From Alphaproteobacteria bacterium (GTDB lineage Bacteria; Pseudomonadota; Alphaproteobacteria; Rhodospirillales; Rhodospirillaceae), in assembly GCA_030835385.1 (NCBI GenBank), contig JAURPI010000004.1, positions 1-50,874 on the forward strand: DNA of 50,874 nucleotides, given 5' to 3'. Shown here one piece after another: positions 16,936 through 26,867 of this stretch. Under the pieces are notes generated by a model that saw only the letters and a list, made by a program, of their open reading frames with translations, was not told the origin of the DNA and ran no database searches. The translations under genes were made by a program, and so were the position numbers. The first letter of the stretch is position 1. Every line of letters begins with the position of its first letter.

Positions 16936-17898
16936 TCAGGTCAGAGATTTAAGATAGTTTTCGACCTTGTCGGACCACTCCTCAGGCATTTCATCGGTGA
17001 TGTAAGCACTGCCGCCGGTTAATTCGGCATAGGTGAAGTGCGGGAACATTTCCATAGTCCGCCCAGCCATGTCGTATAACGTGTCGCCCGTATTGGTGAA
17101 CACCAGGACAGGCTGTGTCACTTTGGCCATAGCTGCGCCAGCGTCGTAATGAAAGGCCGCGTGGTGCCCGTACCAGAACGGGCCAAGACCCATCAGGGCT
17201 TGAATTACGTATCCCGTACACAAATTTAGACCGTCAGGTTGGTTCTCAACCCAGCGCACCCGTTGCGTATACAAGTCTGCCAAATGTGATCCATCTTTTT
17301 TTCCTGTGAATGCTTTTTCGCGGGCCAGGGATGAATCAATATAGACCTGTTGCTCTTCGAGGGTCATGGGAGCCGGGCTGCAAAGAACAAGGGATTGAAC
17401 CCGTTCCGCGTAGGTAATTGCCGCTTCTGTAACAACCTTGGTGCCGGTGTGATGCCCACAGAGATGTGCGGACTCAATACCCAAATGATCAAGAACGGCC
17501 GGTATGGAGGCCGCATAGTCAGAAATAGTTGGTGGACCTGGGGGTGGGTCGGACATGCCGAAGCCCGGTGTATCAATACCAATGGCGCGGATACCACGCT
17601 CCCGCAACAGACCATAAACACGGTCATATTGGCGGCTGGTCATCGGCGACTGGTGGCAGAGAATGAGGGGAATATCGCCTTCCACAGTGTCCTGGTAATG
17701 GATCTGGCCGAATGGCCCAGACGCGTATCCACGCTGCACGGCTTTGGACGTGTCTTTATTGCTGCCCGTCTGAGTCATAGGGCTCTCAGTCGAATGAGCG
17801 TCCGCCATCACCTGGGCTGAGCTGGCCACGGTCGCGCTGGCAACTGCCAGCCCCGCTATAGCCCTGCGGCGACTTACGACATCAAGTATGCGTTCCAT
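16936..17898 (-). CDS. Alpha/beta hydrolase-fold protein with altered triad, Tat-like signal
   Basis: The 320-residue protein has an N-terminal signal with VSRRRAIAGLAVASATVASSAQVMA, fitting Tat export. The fold is clear: ILCHQSPMTSRQYD (oxyanion strand region), IGIDTPGFGMSDPP, then the nucleophile elbow, PVLVFTNTGDTLYD (acid) and a final PEEWSDKVENYL. The elbow reads G148-H-H-T-G152, so the nucleophile position is His150 rather than Ser, Cys or Asp. The last-loop histidine is also missing: GGSAYITDEMPEEW where GG-H is expected. Either the protein is not a classical hydrolase or it uses another mechanism. It is convergent with the IorB gene, three bases apart. Confidence 0.75.
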   Translation of the reverse strand: MERILDVVSRRRAIAGLAVASATVASSAQVMADAHSTESPMTQTGSNKDTSKAVQRGYASGPFGQIHYQDTVEGDIPLILCHQSPMTSRQYDRVYGLLRERGIRAIGIDTPGFGMSDPPPGPPTISDYAASIPAVLDHLGIESAHLCGHHTGTKVVTEAAITYAERVQSLVLCSPAPMTLEEQQVYIDSSLAREKAFTGKKDGSHLADLYTQRVRWVENQPDGLNLCTGYVIQALMGLGPFWYGHHAAFHYDAGAAMAKVTQPVLVFTNTGDTLYDMAGRTMEMFPHFTYAELTGGSAYITDEMPEEWSDKVENYLKSLT

Positions 17899-18071
17899 TT
17901 TTGATGCTCCTTAATCCAAATCGACGGCTCTGAACTGTAAGGCCACACATCAGAGAAAAGCAAAAACTATAGTTCTGGCCATTCTTCCAAATGGCGCGCT
18001 GCCTATCAGAAATTGCGTTATTTGACGTAAGTCAGCAGACGGCCCGTAGTTTTTGCGCTACATCCGTCTTT

Positions 18072-18749
18072 ATGACTGATCTCTCCACTTGGACACCACG
18101 GCCACGGCCGGGCGGCGTTGCGCTCACTGGCACGACTGTGCGGCTGGAGCCCCTCAATTGGGACGCTCACGAGCAAGGTCTCTTCGCCGTCGTTGGTAGT
18201 CAAGAGAATGCGCGCCTGTGGGCACATGTTTCTGTCGGCCCGTATGTGGACCCAAAGATGTTCCGTGAGGAATTCGAAAAGACCCGCACGGCAAATGGTT
18301 GGGAAACCATGGTCATTCGTGATGTGAGGTCCAGGGCTATTCTCGGCATGTTCAGCTTTATGCGCATCCGCGAGCCCCACGGCAGTGTTGAGATTGGCTG
18401 TGTCGTGTTCGGGTATGCCCTGCAACGCACATCCAAAGCGACCGAAGGTCTATTGCTGATGGCCCGTCACGTGTTCGATGATCTCGGTTATCGCCGTTAC
18501 GAGTGGAAGTGCGATGACAAGAATGCAGCCTCTATGCGGGCTGCGAAACGCTTTGGCTTCACCTATGAAGGCACCTTCCGCAACGATTCAGTCCAAAAGT
18601 GCTGTAACCGTGACACCGCCTGGTTCTCGATCACTGATGCGGAGTGGCCGTCTATTCGCGCTACGTTAGACGCCTGGCTCGCACCGCAAAACTTTGACGC
18701 TGACGGGACGCAGATTCAAACGCTGGAAGAGGTGCGGGGCTATAGTTGA
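18072..18749 (+). CDS. GNAT family N-acetyltransferase (RimL-like)
   Basis: This acetyl-CoA-dependent transferase resembles RimJ/RimL and protein-acetylating relatives. From the ATG at 18072 it has 225 residues. The first strand is VRLEPLNWDAH. The acetyl-CoA-binding core is GSVEIGCVVFGYALQRTSKATEGLLLMARHVFDDLGYRRYEWKCDDKNAASMRAAKRFGF, the usual strand 4 to strand 5 pattern with N.AS...ae.lGF. A longer frame runs back to 17991, but the 27 extra residues are not family-like and neither start has a good ribosome-binding site. Its 3' end overlaps the convergent aldehyde dehydrogenase by ten bases. Confidence 0.82.
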   Translation: MTDLSTWTPRPRPGGVALTGTTVRLEPLNWDAHEQGLFAVVGSQENARLWAHVSVGPYVDPKMFREEFEKTRTANGWETMVIRDVRSRAILGMFSFMRIREPHGSVEIGCVVFGYALQRTSKATEGLLLMARHVFDDLGYRRYEWKCDDKNAASMRAAKRFGFTYEGTFRNDSVQKCCNRDTAWFSITDAEWPSIRATLDAWLAPQNFDADGTQIQTLEEVRGYS

Positions 18750-20221
18750 CCCGGCTCACCTTTGAGCATCACTGTCTTGGCTTCCAGATAGGGGAGCAAG
18801 CCTTCGACGCCGCCCTCACGGCCCAGACCAGATTGTTTAAATCCACCAAAGGCAATGGCAAAGGTCGCGGATGGCGCGCTTTGGCCGACCGTACCCGTTC
18901 GCAGTTGGCGGGCGATCCGATACGTTTTATCTGCATCGTTGGTGTAAACCGCGCCCGCTAGCCCATAAGCAGAATCGTTAGCGATCCGGATCGCGTCGTC
19001 TTCTCCGTCGCAAGGAATGACGCAGAGTACAGGTCCGAAGATTTCTTCTTGGGCAATGGTCATGTTGTTGTCGACATTGGCGAACACTGTGGGCTCAAAG
19101 TAGTACCCTTTTTCGATCGATGCAGGTCGTTTACCGCCGGTGGCCAATGTCGCGCCCTCGGCAACACCTTGGGCGATGTAGCCTTCCACTTTTTCCAACT
19201 GTTGTTTCATGGTGAGGGGGCCCAGCTTGACCTCCGGATCATAGGGATCACCGATGGTCACGGCTTCCATTTCTTTGACCAAGTGCTCAACCAAGGCATC
19301 ATGACGGTCGCGGGAGACGATGATGCGTGTGAGGCCAGCGCAATTCTGTCCACTGAGGACGCAGATACCGCCGACCAGGCTTTTCGCTGCAGCCTCAAGA
19401 TCGTAGTCATCAAGAATGATGGCTGCCGACTTACCACCCAGTTCTAACGTCACACGGGCGATGCGCTCGCCACAGAGCGAGGCAATGCGTTGGCCGGTCG
19501 CCACACTTCCGGTGAAGCTGACCTTATCAATTTCGGGATGGCGGACGAGATGATCGGAGGCGTCACGCTCTGCGGTGATCAAGTTTAATACTCCGGAGGG
19601 CAGACCTGCTGCGTCTGCGCATTCGGCAATGATATAGGCTTCAATTGGGGTTTGTGGCGCTGGTTTCATAATCACGGTGCAGCCGGCCAGCAACGCCGGT
19701 GCAATTTTTGTGAGCATGGTGGCAAGAGGCGCATTCCAGGGAGCAATTGTTGCGACCACACCCACAGGCTCTCGCACAAGCAAATGGGTACCCGATGACG
19801 ACGGGTGCCACTCCACGAAATCAAAACTAGATGCTTGGTCGACGGATCGGTCCACCGCACCAATGGAATATTCCGGCGACATATTGGCCATGGAGGTGAT
19901 GACCCCAGTGGATTCTGTCCAGGCCACGGCAAAGTCGGCCGCGCGTGTGCGTAACACACGGGCGAACTCTTCGAGGTGTTGAGCGCGGTCTTGCGGAGTC
20001 ATGCACGGCCAGGGTCCGTCATCAAAGGCGGTGCGCGCGGCAGTCACCGCGGCATCGACATCGGCTTCGACGGCTTCCGCCACTCGAAACACGACCTCTT
20101 CAGACACGGGCGAGACCACATCGAGACGTTTGTCGGTGGAGGGGGCGACCCACTGCCCGCCAATATAGAATTTATGCAAGTGAGTGCCGTCGATGGTATT
20201 GGCGCGAGAGGTGAAGGTCAT
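18740..20221 (-). CDS. NAD(P)+-dependent aldehyde dehydrogenase
   Basis: It oxidises an aldehyde to the acid. The 493 residues are the family norm. Motifs are the PWN stretch at 161-163, nucleotide-binding FTGSVATGQRI (236 onward), general-base Glu260 in LELGGKS, catalytic Cys294 in SGQNCAGL, and EEIFGPVLCVIP. Unlike four of its neighbours, no export signal is visible, so it is cytosolic. It probably acts on an aldehyde entering or produced in the catabolic block; the substrate is not readable from sequence. It is convergent with the GNAT gene. Confidence 0.9.
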   Translation of the reverse strand: MTFTSRANTIDGTHLHKFYIGGQWVAPSTDKRLDVVSPVSEEVVFRVAEAVEADVDAAVTAARTAFDDGPWPCMTPQDRAQHLEEFARVLRTRAADFAVAWTESTGVITSMANMSPEYSIGAVDRSVDQASSFDFVEWHPSSSGTHLLVREPVGVVATIAPWNAPLATMLTKIAPALLAGCTVIMKPAPQTPIEAYIIAECADAAGLPSGVLNLITAERDASDHLVRHPEIDKVSFTGSVATGQRIASLCGERIARVTLELGGKSAAIILDDYDLEAAAKSLVGGICVLSGQNCAGLTRIIVSRDRHDALVEHLVKEMEAVTIGDPYDPEVKLGPLTMKQQLEKVEGYIAQGVAEGATLATGGKRPASIEKGYYFEPTVFANVDNNMTIAQEEIFGPVLCVIPCDGEDDAIRIANDSAYGLAGAVYTNDADKTYRIARQLRTGTVGQSAPSATFAIAFGGFKQSGLGREGGVEGLLPYLEAKTVMLKGEPGQL

Positions 20222-20435
20222 GGGGGCGCTTTCGGTTGGGGAACTAGGACAGGCTTCAAAATGTGAGGTTTTCGCGCGCCTGGCAAATAGAAGTTGGTGT
20301 GGGCTCCATGCCTAAGCGGTATGGCGATCTCAAAACGCAGTTTACGAAACATTGTTGTGCATGGGCTCGTTCCTCGCTAAATGCGCTCGAGAATTGCTAA
20401 GCTGCAGAAAAGATCCTGTGTGCAGGGGAGCAGCG

Positions 20436-22034
20436 ATGACCGATCACCACCATGATTTATCCGGCTACGAAGATGCGTGTTTCATTTGTGGCGAGTCTGG
20501 TAGCCATGAACATCTTCCCCAAGCCTCCCGTCGCAGCTTTATGCAGGCTGCTGCTGTGTCTGCCGTTGCGTCCGGCACCCTCAGCACGTCGGCCCGCGCA
20601 CAGACGCCAGACCTGCCTTTTGGCCCGGACGATAGCTTTGTCATAGATGCCGGCTGGGTGTTGATTGAAACCGATGGCGAGCTTGATCTCTTGCGGGACG
20701 GTCATGTGCTTGTGCGCGACGGTGTTATTGAGGATGTCCGCGCCAAGGCGTTTACAGACTCTGTGCCGCATTTGAGTTTGCCGCACGATATTCTGTTGCC
20801 GGGGTTTATATCCGGACACACACATTGCTGTAGCGCCACGCCTACTAGGGGCATCATCGAAGGTCCGCGGTCATACCAGCGCCCCCTCGAGATCGTTGAG
20901 AAGTTGTCTGATGACGAACTTGATGCGCTGACGGCTTTGAACCTTGCCGAGTTGTTGCGCTCAGGCTGTACCACTCAGGTGGAGATGAGTCTGACACTGC
21001 GTCAGGCGGAGAGTTACGTTCGCCTGGCCGAGCGCTGGGGCGTGCGCGGTTTCCCAGGATCGATGATTCCCAATACAGAGCGATTGTTCGCGATTTGGTT
21101 TCGGCCTAATAACCAGGTGTTATTTGACGCCGAAGAAGACACGCTGGCTGAAATCGCCGCAAATCTGGCCTTCGGCAAAGAACACATGGGCAAGGGGGAT
21201 GGGCGCATACAACCGATGATGTCGCCCCATGCCTGCGACACGCATACACCAGCCACCATGGCGGCGATGGCCGCTGCTGCGAAGGAACTCGGCACCGGTT
21301 TGCACATTCATCTGTCGCAGGGTGGCAATGAAACTGACGCTGTGCGTCAGCTTTGGGGAAAGACACCCACCGAGTGGCTGGAGAGTTTTGGCTTCTTTGC
21401 TGATGGCCCGGTGTTCGGAGCGCATATGACCGGTCTCGACTGGGTGACCGATGCCCCGATCCTTGCTAAGCATGGCGCAATCTACTCCCACTGTCCGTCG
21501 GCCGGTGGGCCGGGCAACGGCACGCAACCCTATCCCGAAGCCTTGGCGGCTGGACTGAAGGTCAACATCGGCATCGATACACATTCCAATGATTATCTCG
21601 AAAATCTCAAGTTGGCAGTGCTCTACGGCCAAGCGCGCCACTCCTTGAAGCGCCGGTTCGACCCAGAGGGTGTCCCCACGCAGCGACCGACGGTTTGGAA
21701 CGCGGTTGATGCAGCCACGCGAATACCGGCGCAGGGATTGCGGCGAGATGACCTGGGTATCATCAAGCAGGGTGCGCGGGCAGATATGATTTCTGTTGAT
21801 GTTTCGGGACTGCTGGTTGGCGCTGGGGCGCTACCACCTGAGCCTCTGAACAACTTGCTTTACGCCAACGGTCGCATGGTGCGCACCGCGATGACTGACG
21901 GGCGCCTGCAGGTCCAAGACAGTAGGTTCGTGGCGGACGATGAAGACCATGTGCTCGCAGAGGGTGGAAAGGTCGTCGAAAAAGTTTGGGCTCAGCTCGC
22001 AGACGAAGGCTGGTTTACAGAGACCGCCAGATAA
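20436..22034 (+). CDS. Tat-exported amidohydrolase family protein
   Basis: This is a metal-dependent hydrolase of the amidohydrolase superfamily, in the branch that includes cytosine deaminase-like and chlorohydrolase-like enzymes, and removes an amino group or other leaving group from a ring or amide. From the ATG at 20436, with AGGGGA six bases upstream, it has 532 residues. The first 30 carry a His-rich start and CFICGES (Cys15, Cys18), followed by a Tat signal (ASRRSFMQAAAVSAVASG). Metal ligands are H128-T-H130 in LPGFISGHTH, the His in GLHIHLSQGG, a later His in GAHMTGLDW and the Asp in NIGIDTHSND. The C-terminal QGARADMISVD is typical. Substrate unknown. Confidence 0.83.
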   Translation: MTDHHHDLSGYEDACFICGESGSHEHLPQASRRSFMQAAAVSAVASGTLSTSARAQTPDLPFGPDDSFVIDAGWVLIETDGELDLLRDGHVLVRDGVIEDVRAKAFTDSVPHLSLPHDILLPGFISGHTHCCSATPTRGIIEGPRSYQRPLEIVEKLSDDELDALTALNLAELLRSGCTTQVEMSLTLRQAESYVRLAERWGVRGFPGSMIPNTERLFAIWFRPNNQVLFDAEEDTLAEIAANLAFGKEHMGKGDGRIQPMMSPHACDTHTPATMAAMAAAAKELGTGLHIHLSQGGNETDAVRQLWGKTPTEWLESFGFFADGPVFGAHMTGLDWVTDAPILAKHGAIYSHCPSAGGPGNGTQPYPEALAAGLKVNIGIDTHSNDYLENLKLAVLYGQARHSLKRRFDPEGVPTQRPTVWNAVDAATRIPAQGLRRDDLGIIKQGARADMISVDVSGLLVGAGALPPEPLNNLLYANGRMVRTAMTDGRLQVQDSRFVADDEDHVLAEGGKVVEKVWAQLADEGWFTETAR

Positions 22035-22036
22035 GG

Positions 22037-22369
22037 TTAGGCGACGGCGACGTCTTTTTCTTTGAACATCGTTTCCAGCTCCCCGGACTCAGCCATTTCG
22101 CGAACGATGTCGCTGCCGCCAACAAACTCACCTTTGACATAAAGCTGAGGAACTGTTGGCCACTGGGTGAAGTCTTTGATGCCCTGACGCAGGTTGTCGT
22201 CTTCGAGCACGTTAACGCCCTTAAATTTCACACCCAGCTGGCTCAGGATTTGCACTACGGCAGCGGAGAAACCGCACTGTGGGAACATTGGTGTGCCCTT
22301 CATGAACAAAACAACATCGTTGGATGTGACGTCTTCTTGGATTTGCGCGATGGCGGGATTGTCGGACAT
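22037..22369 (-). CDS. grxD: Monothiol glutaredoxin, CGFS type
   Basis: This is a small cytosolic protein that carries a glutathione-ligated 2Fe-2S cluster, usually in partnership with BolA. From the ATG at 22369 it has 110 residues. The active-site motif is PQCGFS with Cys32. VLFMKGTPMFP precedes it, and the glutathione and structural contacts WPTVPQLYVKGEFVGGSDIV follow. A longer frame to 22420 adds 17 residues that family members lack; GGAG lies about ten bases before the chosen start. The bolA gene is immediately upstream on the same strand, the classic GrxD-BolA pairing. Confidence 0.93.
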   Translation of the reverse strand: MSDNPAIAQIQEDVTSNDVVLFMKGTPMFPQCGFSAAVVQILSQLGVKFKGVNVLEDDNLRQGIKDFTQWPTVPQLYVKGEFVGGSDIVREMAESGELETMFKEKDVAVA

Positions 22370-22487
22370 GCGGATGGACTCCGTTACTCTAATGGCCTGG
22401 CCGCTTTGAGCAGCCTTCATATGCCAAGGGATATAAGGCTTTCCGTCGCTTTGGCAAGGAAAACCGGATCAAGTCTGTGTCAGGTGT

Positions 22488-22724
22488 TTAGGCGTCGGGA
22501 ACGGCGGTTTGCAGGGCGAGTGCGTGCAACTGCTCGCCCATTTTGCCTTTAAGGGCCGCGTACACCATCTGATGCTGTTGAACCCGGTTTTTTCCGGCGA
22601 ACGCGGCAGACGTGACATAGGCAGCGTAGTGATCGCCGTCACCACGCAAGTCATCAATCCTGACCTCCGCATCCGGGAGGGCGGCTTTGATCATCTCTTG
22701 GATTTCTGAGGCGCTCATGGCCAT
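22488..22724 (-). CDS. BolA family protein
   Basis: It partners with monothiol glutaredoxins in iron-sulfur cluster handling and iron signalling. The 78 residues show the BolA fold: helix SASEIQEMIKAALPDAEVRIDDL, then DGDHYAAYVTSAAFAGKNRVQQHQMVYAAL with the conserved histidine ligand region RVQQHQMVY, and LHALALQTAVP at the end. AAGGAG lies seven bases before the ATG at 22724. It lies directly upstream of grxD and downstream of the pur genes on the same strand. Confidence 0.9.
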   Translation of the reverse strand: MAMSASEIQEMIKAALPDAEVRIDDLRGDGDHYAAYVTSAAFAGKNRVQQHQMVYAALKGKMGEQLHALALQTAVPDA

Positions 22725-22754
22725 CGTGTCGCTCCTTCAAAAGAGTCTCTGACT

Positions 22755-24965
22755 CTAGGCTGCCATATAATTAGGGAACCAGCCTTCATGCAAATCACGA
22801 AGTGTTTTTACCGGGACAGACTCACCGCCTTCGACAGTGACCTGATCTCCACCCGTTGTACCGATCTGGCGCGCCGTCAGGCCAGCGTCTTGCATCGCTC
22901 CTAGGATATCTCCCGCGGTATCGGCGGGGCAAGTGACGATGTACCGCCCCTGATCTTCGCCAAATAGCCAAGTGGCTGAGGGGGCTGTGCCGATGTCAAT
23001 TTTGACGCCGATGTCTCCGGACAAGGCCATTTCAGCGAGGGCAATTGCAATGCCGCCGTCAGAGACATCGTGGCAGGCTGTTACCGCACCGGCCATAATC
23101 AGACCGCGTACGGTATCGCCAGTAACTCGTTCTTGGGTCAAGTCCACCGGCGGCGGCGCTCCATCCACAACTCCATGAATGTCTCGAAGATAGAGAGATT
23201 GGCCGAGCCAGCCGTCGGTGACCGTGTCCGATCCCCCAATGAGCAACACGGCTTCACCATCCGTCTTGAAGCCGACTGTTGCGGTCTGGTCCAGGTTATC
23301 AATGATTCCAATCGCGCCGATCGTAGGCGTCGGTAGAATGGGCTCGCCATCGGTTTCGTTATAGAGCGACACATTGCCAGACACGACCGGCGTATCCAAT
23401 GCCTTGCAGGCTTCACCGATACCCTTAATCGCACCGACAAGCTGCCCCATGATCGGTGGCTTCTCGGGGTTTCCGAAATTCAAGTTGTCTGTAACTGCGA
23501 GGGGCCGGGCACCGGTGGCTGTAAGGTTGCGCCAGGCTTCGGCGACCGCTTGTTTGCCGCCCTCGAAAGGGTTAGCCTTTACATAACGTGGTGTGCAATC
23601 CGTTGAAACAGCGAGACCGCGATCTGAGTCATGAATGCGTACAACTGCCGCGTCACCCCCAGGCCGTTGCACTGTGTCCCCCATCACCATGTGATCGTAC
23701 TGCTCCCACACCCAGCGACGGCTGGCGAGATCCGGCGCGCCAATCAAAGTCTTAAGAGCTTCGGTCCAATCGCCATGACTTACCGAGTCAGATGCAACTC
23801 TCTCTGGTGAGGGCGTTTCAACCCATGGGCGGTCGTATTCCGGCGAGGCTTCGGCCAACGGATCAATCGGGAGATCAGCGACTTCCTGTCCGTCTTTGGT
23901 CAGGATCATGCGACCAGTGTCGGTGAGGTGACCAACCACCGCAAAATCCAGCTCCCACTTCTCGAAAATGGCCTGGGCAAAGTGTTCTTTACCCGGTTCG
24001 AGCACCATCAGCATGCGCTCTTGGCTTTCTGAGAGCATGATTTCATAGGGAGTCATATCGGCTTCCCGGATGGGCACCGCATCCAAATTCATCTCAATTC
24101 CGGTGCCGCCCTTGGAGCACATCTCAAACGTTGAGCAGGTCAGACCAGCGGCACCCATGTCTTGAATCGCGACGATTGTGTCGGTCGCCATTAACTCTAG
24201 ACACGCTTCGATCAATAGTTTTTCTGTGAACGGGTCACCGACCTGAACAGTTGGTCGTTTCTCTTCACTGTCTTCATCGAATTCGGCAGACGCCATCGTT
24301 GCGCCATGAATGCCGTCTTTGCCAGTTTTCGATCCTACGTAAATCACCGGGTTTCCAGGACCAGACGCGGCGGAGTAGAAAATACGGTCTTGCTGAGCAA
24401 GGCCAACGGTCATGGCGTTAACCAGAATATTGCCGTTGTACGCGGGGTCAAAATTGACCTCTCCACCGACCGTTGGCACACCCACGCAGTTGCCGTAGCT
24501 GCCGATGCCACTCACAACGCCAGCTACCAGGTGCTTCGTTTTCGGGTGGTCAATCGCCCCAAAACGCAAGGCGTTCATGTTAGCCACTGGCCGCGCGCCC
24601 ATGGTGAATACATCGCGCAAGATACCGCCTACACCAGTTGCGGCGCCCTGGAAGGGCTCGATGAACGACGGATGATTATGGCTTTCCATCTTGAAGATGG
24701 CAGCCAGACCTTCGCCAATATCGACCACACCGGCATTTTCACCGGGTCCGCAGATTACCCATGGCGCTTCTGTCGGCAGGGTTTTGAGCCACTTTTTCGA
24801 TGACTTGTAGGAACAATGCTCAGACCACATCACGGAAAATATGCCAAGTTCGATCAGGTTCGGTTCGCGACCGTCAAGAATTTCTACAACTCGCTGGTAT
24901 TCTTCTTCAGTTAGCCCGTGTGCCGTGATGTCTGCTTGGGTAATTGATTCGTTGGGCAGCGTCAT
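22755..24965 (-). CDS. purL: Phosphoribosylformylglycinamidine synthase subunit PurL (small type)
   Basis: This ATP-dependent subunit converts FGAR to FGAM in purine synthesis. The 736 residues are the small PurL, lacking fused PurS-like and glutaminase domains. Visible are [17 protein letters not shown] at the front, [76 protein letters not shown] and later [17 protein letters not shown]. Its start overlaps the purQ stop by four bases. It needs PurQ for ammonia and PurS for assembly, and both are encoded directly upstream. Confidence 0.95.
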   Translation of the reverse strand: MTLPNESITQADITAHGLTEEEYQRVVEILDGREPNLIELGIFSVMWSEHCSYKSSKKWLKTLPTEAPWVICGPGENAGVVDIGEGLAAIFKMESHNHPSFIEPFQGAATGVGGILRDVFTMGARPVANMNALRFGAIDHPKTKHLVAGVVSGIGSYGNCVGVPTVGGEVNFDPAYNGNILVNAMTVGLAQQDRIFYSAASGPGNPVIYVGSKTGKDGIHGATMASAEFDEDSEEKRPTVQVGDPFTEKLLIEACLELMATDTIVAIQDMGAAGLTCSTFEMCSKGGTGIEMNLDAVPIREADMTPYEIMLSESQERMLMVLEPGKEHFAQAIFEKWELDFAVVGHLTDTGRMILTKDGQEVADLPIDPLAEASPEYDRPWVETPSPERVASDSVSHGDWTEALKTLIGAPDLASRRWVWEQYDHMVMGDTVQRPGGDAAVVRIHDSDRGLAVSTDCTPRYVKANPFEGGKQAVAEAWRNLTATGARPLAVTDNLNFGNPEKPPIMGQLVGAIKGIGEACKALDTPVVSGNVSLYNETDGEPILPTPTIGAIGIIDNLDQTATVGFKTDGEAVLLIGGSDTVTDGWLGQSLYLRDIHGVVDGAPPPVDLTQERVTGDTVRGLIMAGAVTACHDVSDGGIAIALAEMALSGDIGVKIDIGTAPSATWLFGEDQGRYIVTCPADTAGDILGAMQDAGLTARQIGTTGGDQVTVEGGESVPVKTLRDLHEGWFPNYMAA

Positions 24966-25654
24966 GGCAGGTGCTCCACTAAACTTTCAAACATAGGAAT
25001 GCCATCGCAGCCCCCCAAGCGTGTGTCGGCAAGACGTTCGGGGTGGGGCATCATGCCAAGCACGGTTCGTTTATCGTTGAAAATACCGGCAATGTTGCGG
25101 GCGGATCCGTTTGGATTGGCGTCATCCGATGCTTCGCCCTTGTCGTTACAATATCGAAACGCGACACGGCCATCGTCCTCTAGTTTTTGCAGAGTGTCTT
25201 CATCGGCGATGTAGTTGCCGTCGTGGTGACCCACTGGGATATTAATGACATCACCTTGCTTGTATTTACTGGTGAAGACACTGTCCGTTTGCTCGACACT
25301 GAGCGTGACGTCGCGGCAGATGTATTTGAGGTCGCGATTGCGTAACAGTGCTCCGGGTAACAATCCGCATTCCGTTAGAATTTGAAATCCGTTGCAGATG
25401 CCAAGAACAAAGACCCCTTCTTCGGCCCGCTTCTTTAGATCTGAGATGATTGGCGAATTTGCCGCCATGGCGCCAGATCGCAGATAGTCTCCATAAGAGA
25501 ACCCACCAGGTGCTGCCACCAAATCGAGGCCATCGGGTAGCGTGGCGTCACGATGCCAAACCATGGTCGGCGCATTGCCTGTGATTTTTGTAAGGGTGAA
25601 CGCTATGTCGCGCTCACAATTTGAACCCGGGAAAACGATGACAGCGGATTTCAT
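24962..25654 (-). CDS. purQ: Phosphoribosylformylglycinamidine synthase subunit PurQ
   Basis: This glutaminase supplies ammonia to PurL. The 230-residue class I amidotransferase shows [12 protein letters not shown] at the start, [19 protein letters not shown], the nucleophile elbow [21 protein letters not shown] with the catalytic Cys, and the His-Glu end of the triad in [10 protein letters not shown]. The stop overlaps the purL start (ATGA). purS lies three bases upstream, so the three subunits are made together. Confidence 0.95.
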   Translation of the reverse strand: MKSAVIVFPGSNCERDIAFTLTKITGNAPTMVWHRDATLPDGLDLVAAPGGFSYGDYLRSGAMAANSPIISDLKKRAEEGVFVLGICNGFQILTECGLLPGALLRNRDLKYICRDVTLSVEQTDSVFTSKYKQGDVINIPVGHHDGNYIADEDTLQKLEDDGRVAFRYCNDKGEASDDANPNGSARNIAGIFNDKRTVLGMMPHPERLADTRLGGCDGIPMFESLVEHLP

Positions 25655-25657
25655 TGC

Positions 25658-25903
25658 TTAGTCGCTGACCTCAATCTTGTAGGTTTCAATGACAGTGTTG
25701 GCGAGAAGCTTCTCGCACATGCCTTCGACAGCTGACTGGGCTTTGGCCTGATCCGTTTCTGCCAAGTCCAGTTCGATGAATTTGCCTTGGCGCACGCTTT
25801 CTATCCCAGAAAACCCTAAGGTTTCGAGTGCGTTTTGGATGGCTTTGCCTTGGGGGTCGAGGACACCGGTTTTTAGGGTTACGTGAACCGTCGCTTTGGT
25901 CAT
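25658..25903 (-). CDS. purS: Phosphoribosylformylglycinamidine synthase subunit PurS
   Basis: This is the small structural subunit that bridges PurL and PurQ. The 81 residues match family length, with VHVTLKTGVLDPQGKAIQNALETLGF and then VRQGKFIELDLAE. The C-terminus reads MCEKLLANTVIETYKIEV, a standard PurS ending. It is three bases from purQ and 57 bases downstream of purC on the same strand. Confidence 0.94.
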   Translation of the reverse strand: MTKATVHVTLKTGVLDPQGKAIQNALETLGFSGIESVRQGKFIELDLAETDQAKAQSAVEGMCEKLLANTVIETYKIEVSD

Positions 25904-25960
25904 GGGACTAACAATATCTCTCTTCGTTGGTTCGCACTTATAATTTAGATGGATCGCAGT

Positions 25961-26728
25961 TTATTGCAGCGTTGTCGTCCCTTGAATATCACCTGGCCCG
26001 CTCTCTGGCAGAATTCCAAGGCGTCGCGCCACTTCTTGATAGGCTTCCTCAATTTTGCCGAGGTCACGCCGGAAGCGGTCTTTATCCATTTTTTCGTCTG
26101 TATGTACATCCCATAGACGGCAGTTGTCCGGGGACAGCTCATCGGCCAGAACCAGTTGGACGTCGCCGTTGTCATGATACAGCCGTCCGTATTCAAGCTT
26201 GAAGTCGACCAGCTTAATGCCGATGCCGAGGAACAGACCCATAAGAAAGTCGTTCACGCGCAGAGATATGTTGAGCATTTCATCTATTTCTTGGATCGTT
26301 GCCCAGCCAAATCCAGTGATGTGTTCCTCTGAGATCGGTGGATCGTCCAGTTCGTCATTTTTGTAATAGTACTCAACGATGGAGCGGGGCAGACGTGTAC
26401 CTTCGGGGATCGCGAATTTTTTTGAGATAGACCCAGCAGCAATATTCCGAACCACGACTTCAACCGGAATAATCTCAACTTCACGGACCAGTTGTTCGCG
26501 CATATTGAGGCGGCGCACAAAATGAGTGGCGACGCCAATCTCTTCGAGACGCTGCATCAGGTATTCTGAGATGCGGTTATTGAGCACACCTTTGCCAGTA
26601 ATGGTGCCTTGTTTCTTATTGTTGAAGGCCGTCGCGTCATCTTTGAAATATTGAACGAGCGTGCCAGGTTCCGGCCCTTGAAAGAGGATCTTGGCCTTAC
26701 CTTCGAATAACTGCTTGCGCCTAGGCAT
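25961..26728 (-). CDS. purC: Phosphoribosylaminoimidazole-succinocarboxamide synthase
   Basis: This SAICAR synthetase adds aspartate to CAIR with ATP. From the ATG at 26728 it has 255 residues. Hallmarks are the start [34 protein letters not shown], then [36 protein letters not shown] and [10 protein letters not shown], and SPDNCRLWD near the end. A GTG six codons earlier (26746) gives a longer frame without family support. It is the first gene of the purC-purS-purQ-purL run, read from the promoter at 26796-26824. Confidence 0.94.
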   Translation of the reverse strand: MPRRKQLFEGKAKILFQGPEPGTLVQYFKDDATAFNNKKQGTITGKGVLNNRISEYLMQRLEEIGVATHFVRRLNMREQLVREVEIIPVEVVVRNIAAGSISKKFAIPEGTRLPRSIVEYYYKNDELDDPPISEEHITGFGWATIQEIDEMLNISLRVNDFLMGLFLGIGIKLVDFKLEYGRLYHDNGDVQLVLADELSPDNCRLWDVHTDEKMDKDRFRRDLGKIEEAYQEVARRLGILPESGPGDIQGTTTLQ

Positions 26729-26795
26729 GGAGAGGGGGTGCACCACTTACTGCCTTCACAAACCGGAGACCGGTGAAGGACGTTGACAAGAGCGG

Positions 26796-26824
26796 GATAT
26801 AGCAGGCCCTACCTCCGCCCTCAA
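26796..26824 (-). promoter_or_regulatory. Sigma-70-type promoter of the purC-purS-purQ-purL run
   Basis: Read on the minus strand, TTGAGG (26819-26824) and TATATC (26796-26801) are exactly 17 bases apart, and purC begins about 68 bases downstream. I see no obvious purine-repressor palindrome or riboswitch in the short leader. Confidence 0.6.
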
Positions 26825-26867
26825 TTGTTGATATCAAGCCCCGAAAACAGCCAAATTTTAAGGTGTT

